NCBI RefSeq assembly: GCF_038096165.1
Contig: NZ_CP151076.1
Span: forward strand, 2,353,501-2,417,500
Source: Pseudomonas sp. G.S.17
GTDB lineage: Bacteria > Pseudomonadota > Gammaproteobacteria > Pseudomonadales > Pseudomonadaceae
Direction: 5' to 3'
Length of the DNA stretch: 64,000 nucleotides
The position numbers were made by a program, and so were the translations under genes. How positions within the stretch are numbered: position 1 is the first letter of the stretch; each line of letters starts with the position of its first letter. The notes beneath the pieces were generated by a model, which had not been told where the DNA came from, ran no database searches, and worked only from the letters and a program-made list of their open reading frames with translations. Below are positions 1 to 8,316 of the stretch, one piece after another.

Positions 1-429
1 AACTTCCCGGCGTTCCCGGATTCAGTCGAAGCCCTCAAGCGTCTGCACAAGCATTTCAAGCTGGTTGCCACGACCAACTCGCGGATCTGGGCGCTGGATT
101 ACATGGCCAAGACCCTGGAAGAACCCTTTGACGTGCGCGTCACGGTCGACGACGTACGTTTCGAGAAACCTGATCCGCAGTTCTTCGCCTACACCCGTGG
201 CGTGCTCGCGACCCAAGGCATTCTGTTTGAAAACATCCTTCACGTTGCCCAGAGCCAGTATCACGATATCGGCGTGGCCATGCGTCTGGGTTATCAGACC
301 TGCTGGATCGAACGGCGCTTTGCCCAGAAGGGCTCCGGCGGCACGCTGGAGTCCGAGCACACCAAACCGCATTACCACTTCACGTCCCTGGCGCAACTGG
401 CCGACGCGGTCGAGAAAGAACTGGGCTGA
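1..429 (+). CDS. HAD-superfamily hydrolase (haloacid dehalogenase type II-like), 5' end cut by window
   Basis: The reading frame is open from the first base, so the N-terminus with the nucleophilic aspartate motif lies outside the window; 142 residues are visible. What remains fits the C-terminal core of type II haloacid dehalogenase-like proteins: a TTNS motif II (usually S/T-N), a lysine in FEKPDPQFF (motif III), and HVAQSQYHDI, where these enzymes usually place the acidic motif IV. A REP-like hairpin follows the stop. In the neighbourhood (FAD amine oxidoreductase, cupin, GABA genes) a role beside amine catabolism is plausible, but the substrate cannot be told. The family call is firm; the exact function is open. 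Confidence 0.8.
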   Translation, partial: NFPAFPDSVEALKRLHKHFKLVATTNSRIWALDYMAKTLEEPFDVRVTVDDVRFEKPDPQFFAYTRGVLATQGILFENILHVAQSQYHDIGVAMRLGYQTCWIERRFAQKGSGGTLESEHTKPHYHFTSLAQLADAVEKELG

Positions 430-438
430 AGCAGTCTG

Positions 439-460
439 GTAGGAGGGGACTTGTCCCCGA
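439..460. repeat. Single REP-type hairpin (GTAGGAGGGGACTTGTCCCC)
   Basis: A 6-bp GGGGAC/GTCCCC stem lies ten bases after the HAD stop codon and has the usual GTAGGAG head of Pseudomonas REPs. It may also stabilise the mRNA 3' end. A related unit in the other orientation occurs near 48031. Confidence 0.6.
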
Positions 461-493
461 AAATCAAACAACATACATCCATCGAATTGAAAT

Positions 494-583
494 CGTTGGA
501 GCGAGGCTTGCCCGCGAATCGGACACTGCGATGGGCCAGATCCACCGCGTTATCGTTCTTCGCGGACAAGCCTCGCTCCAACG
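494..583. repeat. BIME: inverted REP pair of the GTTGGAGCGAGG family
   Basis: The left arm (494-520) and right arm (556-583) are near-perfect inverted copies around a roughly 35-base loop; the right arm carries GGACAAG instead of GGGCAAG. The element ends just upstream of the FAD oxidoreductase start region. Confidence 0.85.
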
Positions 584-611
584 AATTGCATTCCATGACA
601 TGAGGCCGGCG

Positions 612-1895
612 ATGACTCCTGACAGTTTGTGGGCGGCTACCGCCCAACCCGCGCCTGCGCTGCAATCCCTTGAGGGTGAGCGGCGTTGTGACGTGGTGAT
701 CATCGGCGCGGGTTACACCGGCTTGAGCGCCGCGCACCATATCGCGCTCAGTGGGCGCGAACCGCTGATCGTCGAGGCCAATACCCTGGCCTGGGGCGCC
801 AGCGGGCGCAACGGCGGGGTGGTCTCGCCGAAATTCAGGGTCGGTTTCTCGACCCTGATGCAGCGCTTTAGTCGGGATACCGCCTTGCAGATGTATCACA
901 CCGGCTATGCCGCCGTGGACAGCCTGGTGGAAATGGTCGACAGCCTCGGGCTCGTTCATGCGCAGTTGCACATGGGCGGGCACATTGCTGCGGCGCACAA
1001 TGCCCACGCGTTGGTTGGCCTTGAGTCCACGGCAAACTGGATCAAACGCGAAACCGGCGGCAGTTCGTCGGTGATGATCAGCGCCGAGCAAGTCCGGGAA
1101 ATGACCGGCTCAAAGATTTTCAACGGTGGACTGCTGACGCCCAAGGCGGGCGGCATTCATCCGCTGAACTACGCCCGAGGCATCGCCCAGAGCCTGCATG
1201 ATCGCGGGGTCAAGCTCTACATCAACAGCCCGGCGCAACAGGTGCGCAGGGAAGGCGAGCACGTTGTCGTGCAGACACCGCAAGGCCGGGTCATCGCCAA
1301 GCAGGTGATCTACGCCACCAACGGCTATTCCGATCAGACCAAGGCCACCGACACTCTGCATCGCCGCTTGATTCCGTTTCGCAGTGCAATCATCGCCACC
1401 GAACCGCTGCCGGCGCATATCCTCGCTGGCATCATGCCGGGCGGCCAGGTGTGCGGCGACACCAAACGCATGCTGCGCTGGTTCCGGGTCATCGGCGACC
1501 GGCTGATTTTCGGCGGGCGCGGTGCCTTTGGCAAAGGTGACTCGGACAGCGCCTTCAACGACTTGCAGCGCAGCATGGGCGTGGTTTTCCCGACGTTGCG
1601 CGAGCAGAAGATTGCCTATCGCTGGTCTGGCCTGGTGGCCATGACTCTGGATTACCTGCCTCATGCCGGTCAGCTCGACGAGCGCAGCTTCTACGCCATT
1701 GGTTACAACGGCGGCGGCGTGGCCATGTCGACCTGGATGGGCAAGCAACTGGCAGCCATGACCGCTGGTGAAAAAGTCGAGCTGGGTTTGCTGGCCGGCG
1801 ATCATTTCAACCCTATTCCACTGCATGCTTTCCGCGCACCAGGCGTACGTCTGGCGGCCTGCTGGCAGCAATTTCTGGACATCATCGGCCGATGA
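612..1895 (+). CDS. FAD-dependent oxidoreductase, PuuB/DAO family
   Basis: This 427-residue flavoprotein belongs to the D-amino-acid-oxidase (DAO) fold. It has an N-terminal Rossmann motif GAGYTG at residues 32-37 and the WGASGRNGG signature near residue 60 that is typical of gamma-glutamylputrescine oxidase (PuuB)-like enzymes. Members oxidise primary or secondary amines to aldehydes with O2. A C-terminal YNGGGVAMST segment fits the FAD-contacting end of the family. The start at 612 was chosen because GAGG lies seven to ten bases upstream; an in-frame ATG at 600 is possible. The stop overlaps the next gene by four bases, so the two are probably co-transcribed. The nearby GABA transport and catabolism genes suggest an amine substrate, which is inference. 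Confidence 0.85.
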   Translation: MTPDSLWAATAQPAPALQSLEGERRCDVVIIGAGYTGLSAAHHIALSGREPLIVEANTLAWGASGRNGGVVSPKFRVGFSTLMQRFSRDTALQMYHTGYAAVDSLVEMVDSLGLVHAQLHMGGHIAAAHNAHALVGLESTANWIKRETGGSSSVMISAEQVREMTGSKIFNGGLLTPKAGGIHPLNYARGIAQSLHDRGVKLYINSPAQQVRREGEHVVVQTPQGRVIAKQVIYATNGYSDQTKATDTLHRRLIPFRSAIIATEPLPAHILAGIMPGGQVCGDTKRMLRWFRVIGDRLIFGGRGAFGKGDSDSAFNDLQRSMGVVFPTLREQKIAYRWSGLVAMTLDYLPHAGQLDERSFYAIGYNGGGVAMSTWMGKQLAAMTAGEKVELGLLAGDHFNPIPLHAFRAPGVRLAACWQQFLDIIGR

Positions 1896-2626
1896 GCCGT
1901 GGCGAGCGCAATCCCATGCCCGAGATTTTGCATTACCCGATTCCCCACACCCGCCGACAGTTGCCCCGTGCCGCTTTTGCCCTGCACAACGATCCGCTGG
2001 CTGCCGGGCGCACCGTGCATTTTCATGATTCAGCGCAAGGCTATGCCGTGGGTGAAAGCGTCAGTGTCGGCGCCAACCTGTTGATCGAAGACTTCCCCTG
2101 GGTCGAGCTGGGTATCGTCGAAGCCGGCGAGCTGAGCCTGCGCGGCGACGGGTTTGATCTTGAGCTCAAGGCGGGCGACTGCTTTGTGGTGCCACGCGGG
2201 GTCAAGGTGCGTTGGCAGCATCGGGGTTTGTTGCGCCGGGTCTTCATGGCGTTCCCAGGCTTGGCAGCGGGCAATGACATGCCGGCGCGCCCGGTGAAAA
2301 TCGATCTGTTATCGACCTTGCAGAGCTGCAGCCCGCCAGCGGCCAACGTGCTGCTGACCCCGGCCCCGCAAGCCTGGAGCGCTGAAGCGTTCAGCACCTC
2401 CAGCTTGCGCATCGGCCTTTGGCAGTGCGAACCGTATGCCCGTAAACAGGTCGAGCCGGGTTACAGCGAATTGATGTATATCCTGGAAGGCAGCGTCACC
2501 CTGACGTCGGAGCGCGGGCATGCCAATCGGGTGAAAGCGGGGGAAGTCGTCGTGGTGCCAGCGGGGGCGACCAACGCCTGGAGCAGCGAAGAGACCGTGC
2601 GCAAGGTGTATTGCATTCTGGGTTGA
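1892..2626 (+). CDS. Bicupin-domain protein
   Basis: The 244-residue product has two cupin-like halves. Each contains the G-D-x-F/V-V-V-P turn: AGDCFVVPRGV in the first half and AGEVVVVPAGA in the second. Cupins bind a metal or small ligand, but the classical histidines are sparse here, so catalysis is uncertain; a binding or isomerase role is possible. The ATG overlaps the oxidoreductase stop (ATGA), which indicates translational coupling. A second start at 1916 is an alternative. In Pseudomonas such cupins often sit beside PuuB-like amine oxidases. The precise function is unknown. Confidence 0.75.
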   Translation: MSRGERNPMPEILHYPIPHTRRQLPRAAFALHNDPLAAGRTVHFHDSAQGYAVGESVSVGANLLIEDFPWVELGIVEAGELSLRGDGFDLELKAGDCFVVPRGVKVRWQHRGLLRRVFMAFPGLAAGNDMPARPVKIDLLSTLQSCSPPAANVLLTPAPQAWSAEAFSTSSLRIGLWQCEPYARKQVEPGYSELMYILEGSVTLTSERGHANRVKAGEVVVVPAGATNAWSSEETVRKVYCILG

Positions 2627-2650
2627 AGCGCGATTCGCTATTTGTACGAA

Positions 2651-2712
2651 CGACCGTAGGACCGGCTTCAGCCGGGAGAACGCCCTCCCGGCTAAAGCCG
2701 GTCCTACGGTCG
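2651..2712. repeat. BIME: GTAGGACCGGC family inverted repeat
   Basis: Arms CGACCGTAGGACCGGC and its complement are separated by a short loop of about seven bases. The element lies between the convergent cupin and Lrp genes and can fold into a long hairpin in either transcript, so it may act as a shared 3' end. Confidence 0.9.
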
Positions 2713-2720
2713 TCCGCTTG

Positions 2721-3212
2721 TTAAACCGCCCTGACCAGACTGCGCAACGGCACGGTGCTTTTGATCACCGGCGACTTGATCACGATGTAGCTGAAGTACT
2801 TTTCGATGCCGATGTTCTTGTCGAGGATCGACTCCATCAATTCCTGATAATGCTGAATGCTGCTGCACAGGAAACGCACCAGATAATCGTAGCCGCCGCT
2901 GATCAAGTGGCATTCCAGCACTTCGTCGATGTTGCGGATGCTCGACTCGAATTTCACGAAGTCGGAGCGCTTGTGATCGCAGAGGGTGACTTCGGTGAAC
3001 ACGGTCACCGAGTTGGCGAATTTGGCCAGGTTGACGTGGGCTTCGTAGCCGCTGATGTAACCGGCCGACTCAAGACGTTTGACGCGTTGCAGGCAAGGAC
3101 TGGGGGACAGGCCCACGGCTTCGGCGAGGCTGACATTGGTCATGCGCCCGTCTTTCTGCAATTGGACCAGGATGTTGATGTCGATACGATCAAGCTTGGT
3201 TGCAGCGTCCAT
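2721..3212 (-). CDS. Lrp/AsnC-family transcriptional regulator
   Basis: At 163 residues it has the family's usual length. The N-terminal winged helix (LDRIDINILVQLQKDGRMT, then SPSPCLQRVKRLESAGYI) is followed by a C-terminal RAM ligand-binding domain (ISGGYDYLVRF). Proteins of this type respond to amino acids. It starts 37 bases after the HAD-like gene on the same strand, with a GAGG site before the ATG. Control of the aminotransferase or amine oxidase genes is likely from position, but is not shown. It resembles the branched-chain keto acid regulator BkdR in family only. Confidence 0.9.
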   Translation of the reverse strand: MDAATKLDRIDINILVQLQKDGRMTNVSLAEAVGLSPSPCLQRVKRLESAGYISGYEAHVNLAKFANSVTVFTEVTLCDHKRSDFVKFESSIRNIDEVLECHLISGGYDYLVRFLCSSIQHYQELMESILDKNIGIEKYFSYIVIKSPVIKSTVPLRSLVRAV

Positions 3213-3249
3213 AGTTCAGTCCTCGCAATTTTGAATCTGGGTCGTGGCC

Positions 3250-3936
3250 TCAGGCGTGCAAGGCCTTCTGATGCGCGTGGATCAGGTCGGCGAGGCTGGC
3301 GTATTCACAGCGCTTGCCGTCCAGCGCCTGAGGTGAGTTGTTCCAGGGCTGGCCATGATCCCGACGCAAGGTGCACACCGGAAAATCCACACGTTCATTC
3401 CACGGATCATCTGTTTCGGTACTGCGCACCGGTAACATCTGTTTGCGCTCCAGTCCCAACCCTTGCAGCGCGGTGTCCAGGCTGGCGTGCCAGTCATCGC
3501 TCTGTGGCTCGATGATCGCATCGAAATCCACCGGCAAACGGCGCAGCAGCGAGCCCACATCAATGCCATGGGGTGGGGCGATGAGTATCAACCGGTAGAA
3601 CTTGCTCAGGTACTGCAAGGCTCCCGGCGCGTCTTCAAAAATCGGCCATTGGGAAGAGGAGCTACTAAACGCAACACTCTCGTCCCAGCCGGGAGTGACA
3701 TGCAATTGATGCGCCAGACGTTGATAGAGTTGCCCCTGAAAAGCGCTGGGGCTGATGTCCGAACCAGCGGCCGCCAGTTCGTCAGCCATGTGTCGATAAG
3801 CCATCAGCAACTGATCGTCGCTGGTGGTCGTCAGGCTTTGCACTGCCAAGGGTCGCAGGCCTTCGAGGATGCCCCGTTCCCGATCAACCAGGGTGCCGAA
3901 GGAAAACCCCAGCGCCTGATATTGGGTGACTTTCAT
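3250..3936 (-). CDS. HAD-like protein without the catalytic aspartate (possible pseudoenzyme)
   Basis: This 228-residue protein resembles type II haloacid dehalogenases in length and start (YQALGFSFGTLVD). Active family members read roughly YQALTFDCYGTLID, with Asp as nucleophile. Here that position is lost and the segment is one residue shorter. The later motifs are also unusual: LILIAPPHG replaces the S/T-N motif II, no lysine stands in the motif III position (EPQSDDWHAS), and motif IV reads PVRSTETDDPW. The frame is intact and an AGGAGC site precedes the ATG, so it is probably expressed. It may be a binding or regulatory relative. It lies between the aminotransferase and Lrp genes. Confidence 0.7.
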   Translation of the reverse strand: MKVTQYQALGFSFGTLVDRERGILEGLRPLAVQSLTTTSDDQLLMAYRHMADELAAAGSDISPSAFQGQLYQRLAHQLHVTPGWDESVAFSSSSSQWPIFEDAPGALQYLSKFYRLILIAPPHGIDVGSLLRRLPVDFDAIIEPQSDDWHASLDTALQGLGLERKQMLPVRSTETDDPWNERVDFPVCTLRRDHGQPWNNSPQALDGKRCEYASLADLIHAHQKALHA

Positions 3937-3973
3937 GGTTCGCTCCTGAGTGATTCGTGGCGGTCCTTCACGT

Positions 3974-4000
3974 GCAAAACGCCCGACGTTCAGGTCGGGC
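3974..4000 (-). terminator. Rho-independent terminator downstream of the aminotransferase
   Basis: On the minus strand, GCCCGAC and GTCGGGC form a 7-bp stem with a six-base loop, followed by GTTTTGC. It begins ten bases after the aminotransferase stop and would separate that gene from the HAD-like gene. Confidence 0.7.
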
Positions 4001-4009
4001 GAACGGCGG

Positions 4010-5302
4010 TCAGGCCCCGGCGGCCGCCAGTGCGTTATCGAGCATCTGCAAGGCTTCTGCCAATTGCGCGGGAGTGGTCACCAGTGGTGCGAGGAAGCGC
4101 ACCACGTTGCGATGCACGCCGCACTTGATCACCAGCAGGCCGGCATCGCGTGCATGGTCGATGACGGTTTGCGCCAACGCTGCGTCCGGGCTTTGCCGGG
4201 CGTCGTCGGCGACCATTTCGATAGCCTGCATGAAACCCAGACCGCGCACGTTGCCGATTCGTGGATAGCGTTGCTGCAAGGCCAGCAAGCCTTCGTGCAG
4301 CTGCGCGCCGAGGGCTTCGCCTTTGGCCAGCAAGTCTTCTTCTTCAAAAATCTTCATGACTGCCAGTGCCGCCGCGCAGGCCACGGCGTTACCGCCATAG
4401 GTACCGCCCAGGCCGCCCGGAGTGGGCGCGTCCATCATTTCTGCACGCCCGACCACGCCGGACAACGGCATGCCGCCAGCCAGGCTTTTCGCGACCGTCA
4501 CCAGGTCGGGTTTGATGTCCGCATGCTGGAAGCCAAACATGGTGCCGGTACGACCGAAACCGGTCTGGATTTCGTCGAGGATCAACACGATGCCGTGTCG
4601 GGTGCAGCGCTCGCGCAGGGCCTGGAGGAATTCCTTGGGCGCGGCAAGGAAGCCGCCGTCGCCTTGCACCGGTTCGATGAGGATCGCTGCCACGCGGTCT
4701 GGCGCAACGTCGGTGGCGAACAGTTCATCGAGTTCCGCCAGGGCATCGTCGCTGCTGATGCCGCGATAAGCGTTGGGGTAGGTGGCGTGATAGATCTCGG
4801 CGGGGAAGGGCCCGAAATTCTGTTTGTACGGCTGGCTCATGCCGGTCAGCGTGACGCCGAGCAAAGTGCGGCCGTGGAAGCCGCCGCGAAAGGAAATCAC
4901 CCCGGTGCGATTGGTGTAGCCACGGGCGATCTTGATCGCATTCTCGACCGCCTCTGCGCCAGAGGTGAACAGCACGCTTTTGTAGTGCTCGTCGCCGCCG
5001 ATCATGGCGTTGAGGCGCGCGGCCACTTCGATATAGGTTTCGTAGGCGACCACCTGGAAGCTGGCGTGGGAGATATCCCCGACCTGGCTGCGCACTGCTT
5101 CTACTACGAGCGGATGGCTATGACCGACGTTGAGCACGCCGATGCCGCCGACGAAATCCAGGTAACGCTTGCCGTCCACATCCCACAGTTCCGCACCCTG
5201 GGCGCGCGCGGCGACCACCGGATGGGCGGTGACGATGCCGCGTGGAATGTGCTGTTCGCGCAGGGCCAGCAGGCGTTGGTTTTCAGTCAGTGCAGAATTC
5301 AT
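4010..5302 (-). CDS. gabT: 4-aminobutyrate aminotransferase (class III, PLP-dependent)
   Basis: The protein transfers the amino group of GABA, or a related omega-amine, to 2-oxoglutarate, giving succinate semialdehyde and glutamate. Its 430 residues match GabT. The PLP region is clear: DEIQTGFGRTG carries the cofactor aspartate and AKSLAGGMPLSG carries the Schiff-base lysine; FTSGAEAVENAIK is the phosphate-binding turn. The start at 5302 has GGAG seven bases upstream; a longer in-frame start at 5332 lacks support. The ABC transporter and semialdehyde dehydrogenase upstream supply substrate and use the product. Other omega-amino acids remain possible substrates. Confidence 0.9.
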   Translation of the reverse strand: MNSALTENQRLLALREQHIPRGIVTAHPVVAARAQGAELWDVDGKRYLDFVGGIGVLNVGHSHPLVVEAVRSQVGDISHASFQVVAYETYIEVAARLNAMIGGDEHYKSVLFTSGAEAVENAIKIARGYTNRTGVISFRGGFHGRTLLGVTLTGMSQPYKQNFGPFPAEIYHATYPNAYRGISSDDALAELDELFATDVAPDRVAAILIEPVQGDGGFLAAPKEFLQALRERCTRHGIVLILDEIQTGFGRTGTMFGFQHADIKPDLVTVAKSLAGGMPLSGVVGRAEMMDAPTPGGLGGTYGGNAVACAAALAVMKIFEEEDLLAKGEALGAQLHEGLLALQQRYPRIGNVRGLGFMQAIEMVADDARQSPDAALAQTVIDHARDAGLLVIKCGVHRNVVRFLAPLVTTPAQLAEALQMLDNALAAAGA

Positions 5303-5465
5303 CTCGATCTCCGTGTGCGCCGGGCTCGGCAAGTGATGTGCTCAGGATAAGGATTGGTCGCGGGTGACAAGCGCTGAACTTGGCGCAGGCAGTGCTGTGA
5401 TCGACTGTTTTGCAGGGGGGTTACGAAATATTTCGCTGTTGGTAATTGGGTAGGGCAAATGCGAA

Positions 5466-5521
5466 CCGTAGGAGCGGCTTTAGCCGCGAGAACATCCTCC
5501 CGGCTAAAGCCGGTCCTACGG
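5466..5521. repeat. BIME: GTAGGAGCGGC / GTAGGACCGGC mixed arms
   Basis: The left arm GTAGGAGCGGCTTTAGCCGC and right arm GGCTAAAGCCGGTCCTAC are related but not identical REP variants. The element sits between the ABC ATPase stop and the aminotransferase gene. Confidence 0.85.
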
Positions 5522-5537
5522 CTTGGAAATTGCGTCT

Positions 5538-6626
5538 CTAAACCACCGCCCTCGGCACCACGATGGTGTCTTCCGGGTGCAGACGCATGGACATCAGCGC
5601 ACCAATCGGCGGCAGGCTGAGGTTGCCTTCGTGGTGGCTGGGCTGGCGCAGGCTGACGGTCGGGCCGCCTTCCAGATCGACGAACACCTTGAGGCTTTCG
5701 CCCTGGAACACGATGTCGGAAATCCGTCCGCGCAGGCGATTCCACTCCGGTCCGGCAGCGTCGCTGTCGAGCATGAGTTTCTCCGATTGCAACGCCAGAA
5801 ACAGGTCGCCCGATGCCGGGACTGGACGCGTGGTGCGCAGGGCTGTGCTGCCCAGCGTCAGGCCGTTGCCGGCGCTGCGTTGCAGCGGCACGAGGGTGCT
5901 TTCGCCAATGAAGCTGGCGACGAAATCATCGCTGGGATGATCGTGCAGGCGGCGCGGGGTATCGACCTGCACCAGCTGGCCGCCGCGCATGATCGCGATG
6001 CGGTCACTCATGGTCAGGGCTTCGCGCTGATCGTGGGTCACGTAGATCATGGTCGCGCCCAGGCGTTTGTGCAGGGCGCGCAGTTCGATCTGCATGGTTT
6101 CACGCAGCTGTTTGTCCAGCGCCGAAAGCGGCTCATCCATGAGGATCAGCTTGGGTTCGAAGACAATCGCCCGCGCCAGGGCCACGCGCTGACGCTGGCC
6201 ACCCGACAGCGCGGCAATCGAGCGCTCTTCATAGCCCGACAGTTCTACCGTCGCCAATGCCTGTTTGACCCGGTCGCGGCTTTTGCTGGCGCTTTCGCCC
6301 CGGGCGCGCAATGGGAAGGCGACGTTTTCGCCAACGGTCATGTGCGGGAACAGCGCGTAGTTCTGGAATACCACGCCGATTTCGCGTTTGTGCGGCGGCA
6401 TCAGCGTAACGTCGCGCTCACCGAAATAAATACTTCCGGAACTGACCCGAATGAAGCCGCCAAGAATGCTCAGCAAGGTGGTCTTGCCCGAGCCCGACGG
6501 GCCGAGCAGCGACATGAACTCGCCAGCCTCGACCTTGAGACTGACATTGTTCAAGGCCTTGAGGCTGCCGTAGTCCTTGCAGACCTGATTGACGCTGACC
6601 GATTCAAAACCTTCAGTGAAATTCAT
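5538..6626 (-). CDS. ABC transporter ATP-binding protein, spermidine/putrescine (PotA) type
   Basis: The 362-residue ATPase powers uptake by the adjacent permease genes. It shows Walker A GPSGSGKTT, Q-loop QNYALFPHMT, signature LSGGQRQRVALARA, Walker B LILMDEPLSALD and the H-loop THDQ. A C-terminal regulatory OB-fold (TOBE) extends past residue 270, as in PotA and MalK. The start at 6626 has AGGAGA eight bases upstream; an upstream in-frame ATG at 6686 would add 20 unlikely residues. Context with GabT and the semialdehyde dehydrogenase points to GABA, putrescine or a related amine as substrate. Confidence 0.9.
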   Translation of the reverse strand: MNFTEGFESVSVNQVCKDYGSLKALNNVSLKVEAGEFMSLLGPSGSGKTTLLSILGGFIRVSSGSIYFGERDVTLMPPHKREIGVVFQNYALFPHMTVGENVAFPLRARGESASKSRDRVKQALATVELSGYEERSIAALSGGQRQRVALARAIVFEPKLILMDEPLSALDKQLRETMQIELRALHKRLGATMIYVTHDQREALTMSDRIAIMRGGQLVQVDTPRRLHDHPSDDFVASFIGESTLVPLQRSAGNGLTLGSTALRTTRPVPASGDLFLALQSEKLMLDSDAAGPEWNRLRGRISDIVFQGESLKVFVDLEGGPTVSLRQPSHHEGNLSLPPIGALMSMRLHPEDTIVVPRAVV

Positions 6627-6718
6627 GAAGCATTCTCCTGTGCAGGGCGCCGAAACGGTCGGCGCTTCTGCTTGCGATGTGGGCACAGTCGTAAGGCGTG
6701 CAAGCTTTCAAACCGTTC

Positions 6719-8179
6719 TCAGCCCAGGCCGCCAATGTGCCAGGCCTTGATCTCAAGGAACTCGTCCAGCCCGTACTTGGAGCCTTCACGGCCGGTGCCG
6801 GATTGCTTCATGCCGCCGAAGGGCGCGACTTCCATGGAGATGACGCCAGTATTGAGCCCGACCATGCCGAACTCCAGGCGCTCGCCAACACGAAAGGCGC
6901 GGCGGATGTCCTGGGTGAAGTAATACGCGCCGAGCCCATAAGGCGTGGCGTTGGCCATGGCCAGCGCTTCGGCTTCGTCTTTGAAGCGGAACAGCGGGGC
7001 GACCGGGCCGAAGGTTTCTTCGCTGGCCAGCAACATGTCCGCTGTGGCGTCGATCAATACCGTTGGCTGCACGTACAAACCGTTGCCTTGCGGCATGCCG
7101 CCGATGGCGACGCTTGCACCTTTTTCCAGGGCGTCGCCGATGTGATGACCGACCTTGTCTACCGCAGCGGCATTGATCAGCGGGCCAATGGTCACGCCTT
7201 CGGCCAGACCATCGCCGACTTTCAGTTGCGCGACGGCCTGACTCAGGCGCTCGGCGAACCGGTCGTAAATACCGTCCTGCACCAGAATGCGGTTGGCACA
7301 GACGCAGGTTTGCCCGGCGTTGCGGAACTTGCTGACCATGACGCCGGCAATCGCCAGATCCAGGTCAGCGTCGTCGAACACGATAAACGGCGCGTTGCCG
7401 CCCAGTTCCAGGCTCAGGCGCTTCATGGTGCTGGCGCACTGGCTCATGAGCAGCTTGCCGATCTTGGTCGAACCGGTGAACGACAGTTTGCGCACCGCCG
7501 GATTGCTGGTCATCTCGCCACCGACACCCGCCGGCATGCCGGTCAGCACGCTGAACACACCGGCGGGAATGCCAGCGCGTTCAGCCAATACCGCCAAGGC
7601 AAGGGCTGACAATGGGGTCATTTCCGAAGGTTTGACCAATACAGTGCAGCCCGCAGCCAACGCCGGGGCGCATTTGCGGGTGATCATGGCATTGGGGAAG
7701 TTCCACGGCGTGATCGCCGCGACCACGCCAATCGGTTGTTTGAGCACCACGATCCGGCGATCAACAGTGGGCGCCGGAATGGTGTCACCGTAGATGCGCC
7801 GGGCTTCTTCGGCGAACCATTTGACGAAGCTGGCGCCGTAGCCGATTTCGCCACGGGACTCGCTCAACGGCTTGCCCTGTTCGGCGGTCATGATCAGGGC
7901 CAGGTCTTCCTGGTTTTCCAGGATCAGCGCATACCAGGCTTCCAGATACCGCGCACGCTCGGCGGCCGGTACTTCTCGCCAGGTGACGAAGCGACTCTCG
8001 GCAGCTTCGATGGCACGGCGGGTTTCGGCGGCCTGCAAGGCCGGGACGTGGGCAATGACGCTGCCATCGGCGGGATTGGTCACGGCGATGGTGGCGCCAT
8101 CGTCGGCCTCGATCCAGGTGCCGTTGACATAGGCGCGCTCGACGAGCAGGGAAGGGTCACGCAGTGTGCTTTTCAACAT
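6719..8179 (-). CDS. NAD(P)-dependent succinate-semialdehyde dehydrogenase family protein
   Basis: This 486-residue aldehyde dehydrogenase has the family hallmarks: the PWNFP segment of the cofactor site, FTGSTKIGK, the catalytic Glu in LELGGNAPF, and the catalytic Cys in GQTCVCANR. The two closely spaced cysteines in that loop (TCVC) are the arrangement seen in many GabD proteins. It would oxidise succinate semialdehyde to succinate, completing GABA breakdown with GabT. It lies between the permease and ATPase genes of the transporter on the same strand. Glutarate semialdehyde is an alternative substrate. Confidence 0.88.
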   Translation of the reverse strand: MLKSTLRDPSLLVERAYVNGTWIEADDGATIAVTNPADGSVIAHVPALQAAETRRAIEAAESRFVTWREVPAAERARYLEAWYALILENQEDLALIMTAEQGKPLSESRGEIGYGASFVKWFAEEARRIYGDTIPAPTVDRRIVVLKQPIGVVAAITPWNFPNAMITRKCAPALAAGCTVLVKPSEMTPLSALALAVLAERAGIPAGVFSVLTGMPAGVGGEMTSNPAVRKLSFTGSTKIGKLLMSQCASTMKRLSLELGGNAPFIVFDDADLDLAIAGVMVSKFRNAGQTCVCANRILVQDGIYDRFAERLSQAVAQLKVGDGLAEGVTIGPLINAAAVDKVGHHIGDALEKGASVAIGGMPQGNGLYVQPTVLIDATADMLLASEETFGPVAPLFRFKDEAEALAMANATPYGLGAYYFTQDIRRAFRVGERLEFGMVGLNTGVISMEVAPFGGMKQSGTGREGSKYGLDEFLEIKAWHIGGLG

Positions 8180-8316
8180 GATCAGAATGCCTTGAAGGTC
8201 CGGACGATGGACTCATTGTAAAAATGTCCAGCCAGCGCCCGATGCCGAGATAGGCGCTGGAATGAAGTGCAAATGCCGAATTCGTTGCGTTGGCGGCACA
8301 ATTGGCCGGGCCCGTT

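Noticed and set aside
494..583. CRISPR-like repeats
   Set aside because: The recurring units are paired inverted REP arms scattered between genes, not direct repeats with regular spacers, and no cas gene is present.
372..1091. Long minus-strand open frame over the HAD end and FAD oxidoreductase
   Set aside because: It is antisense to two well-supported genes, has Arg/His-rich composition typical of shadow frames, and no ribosome site.
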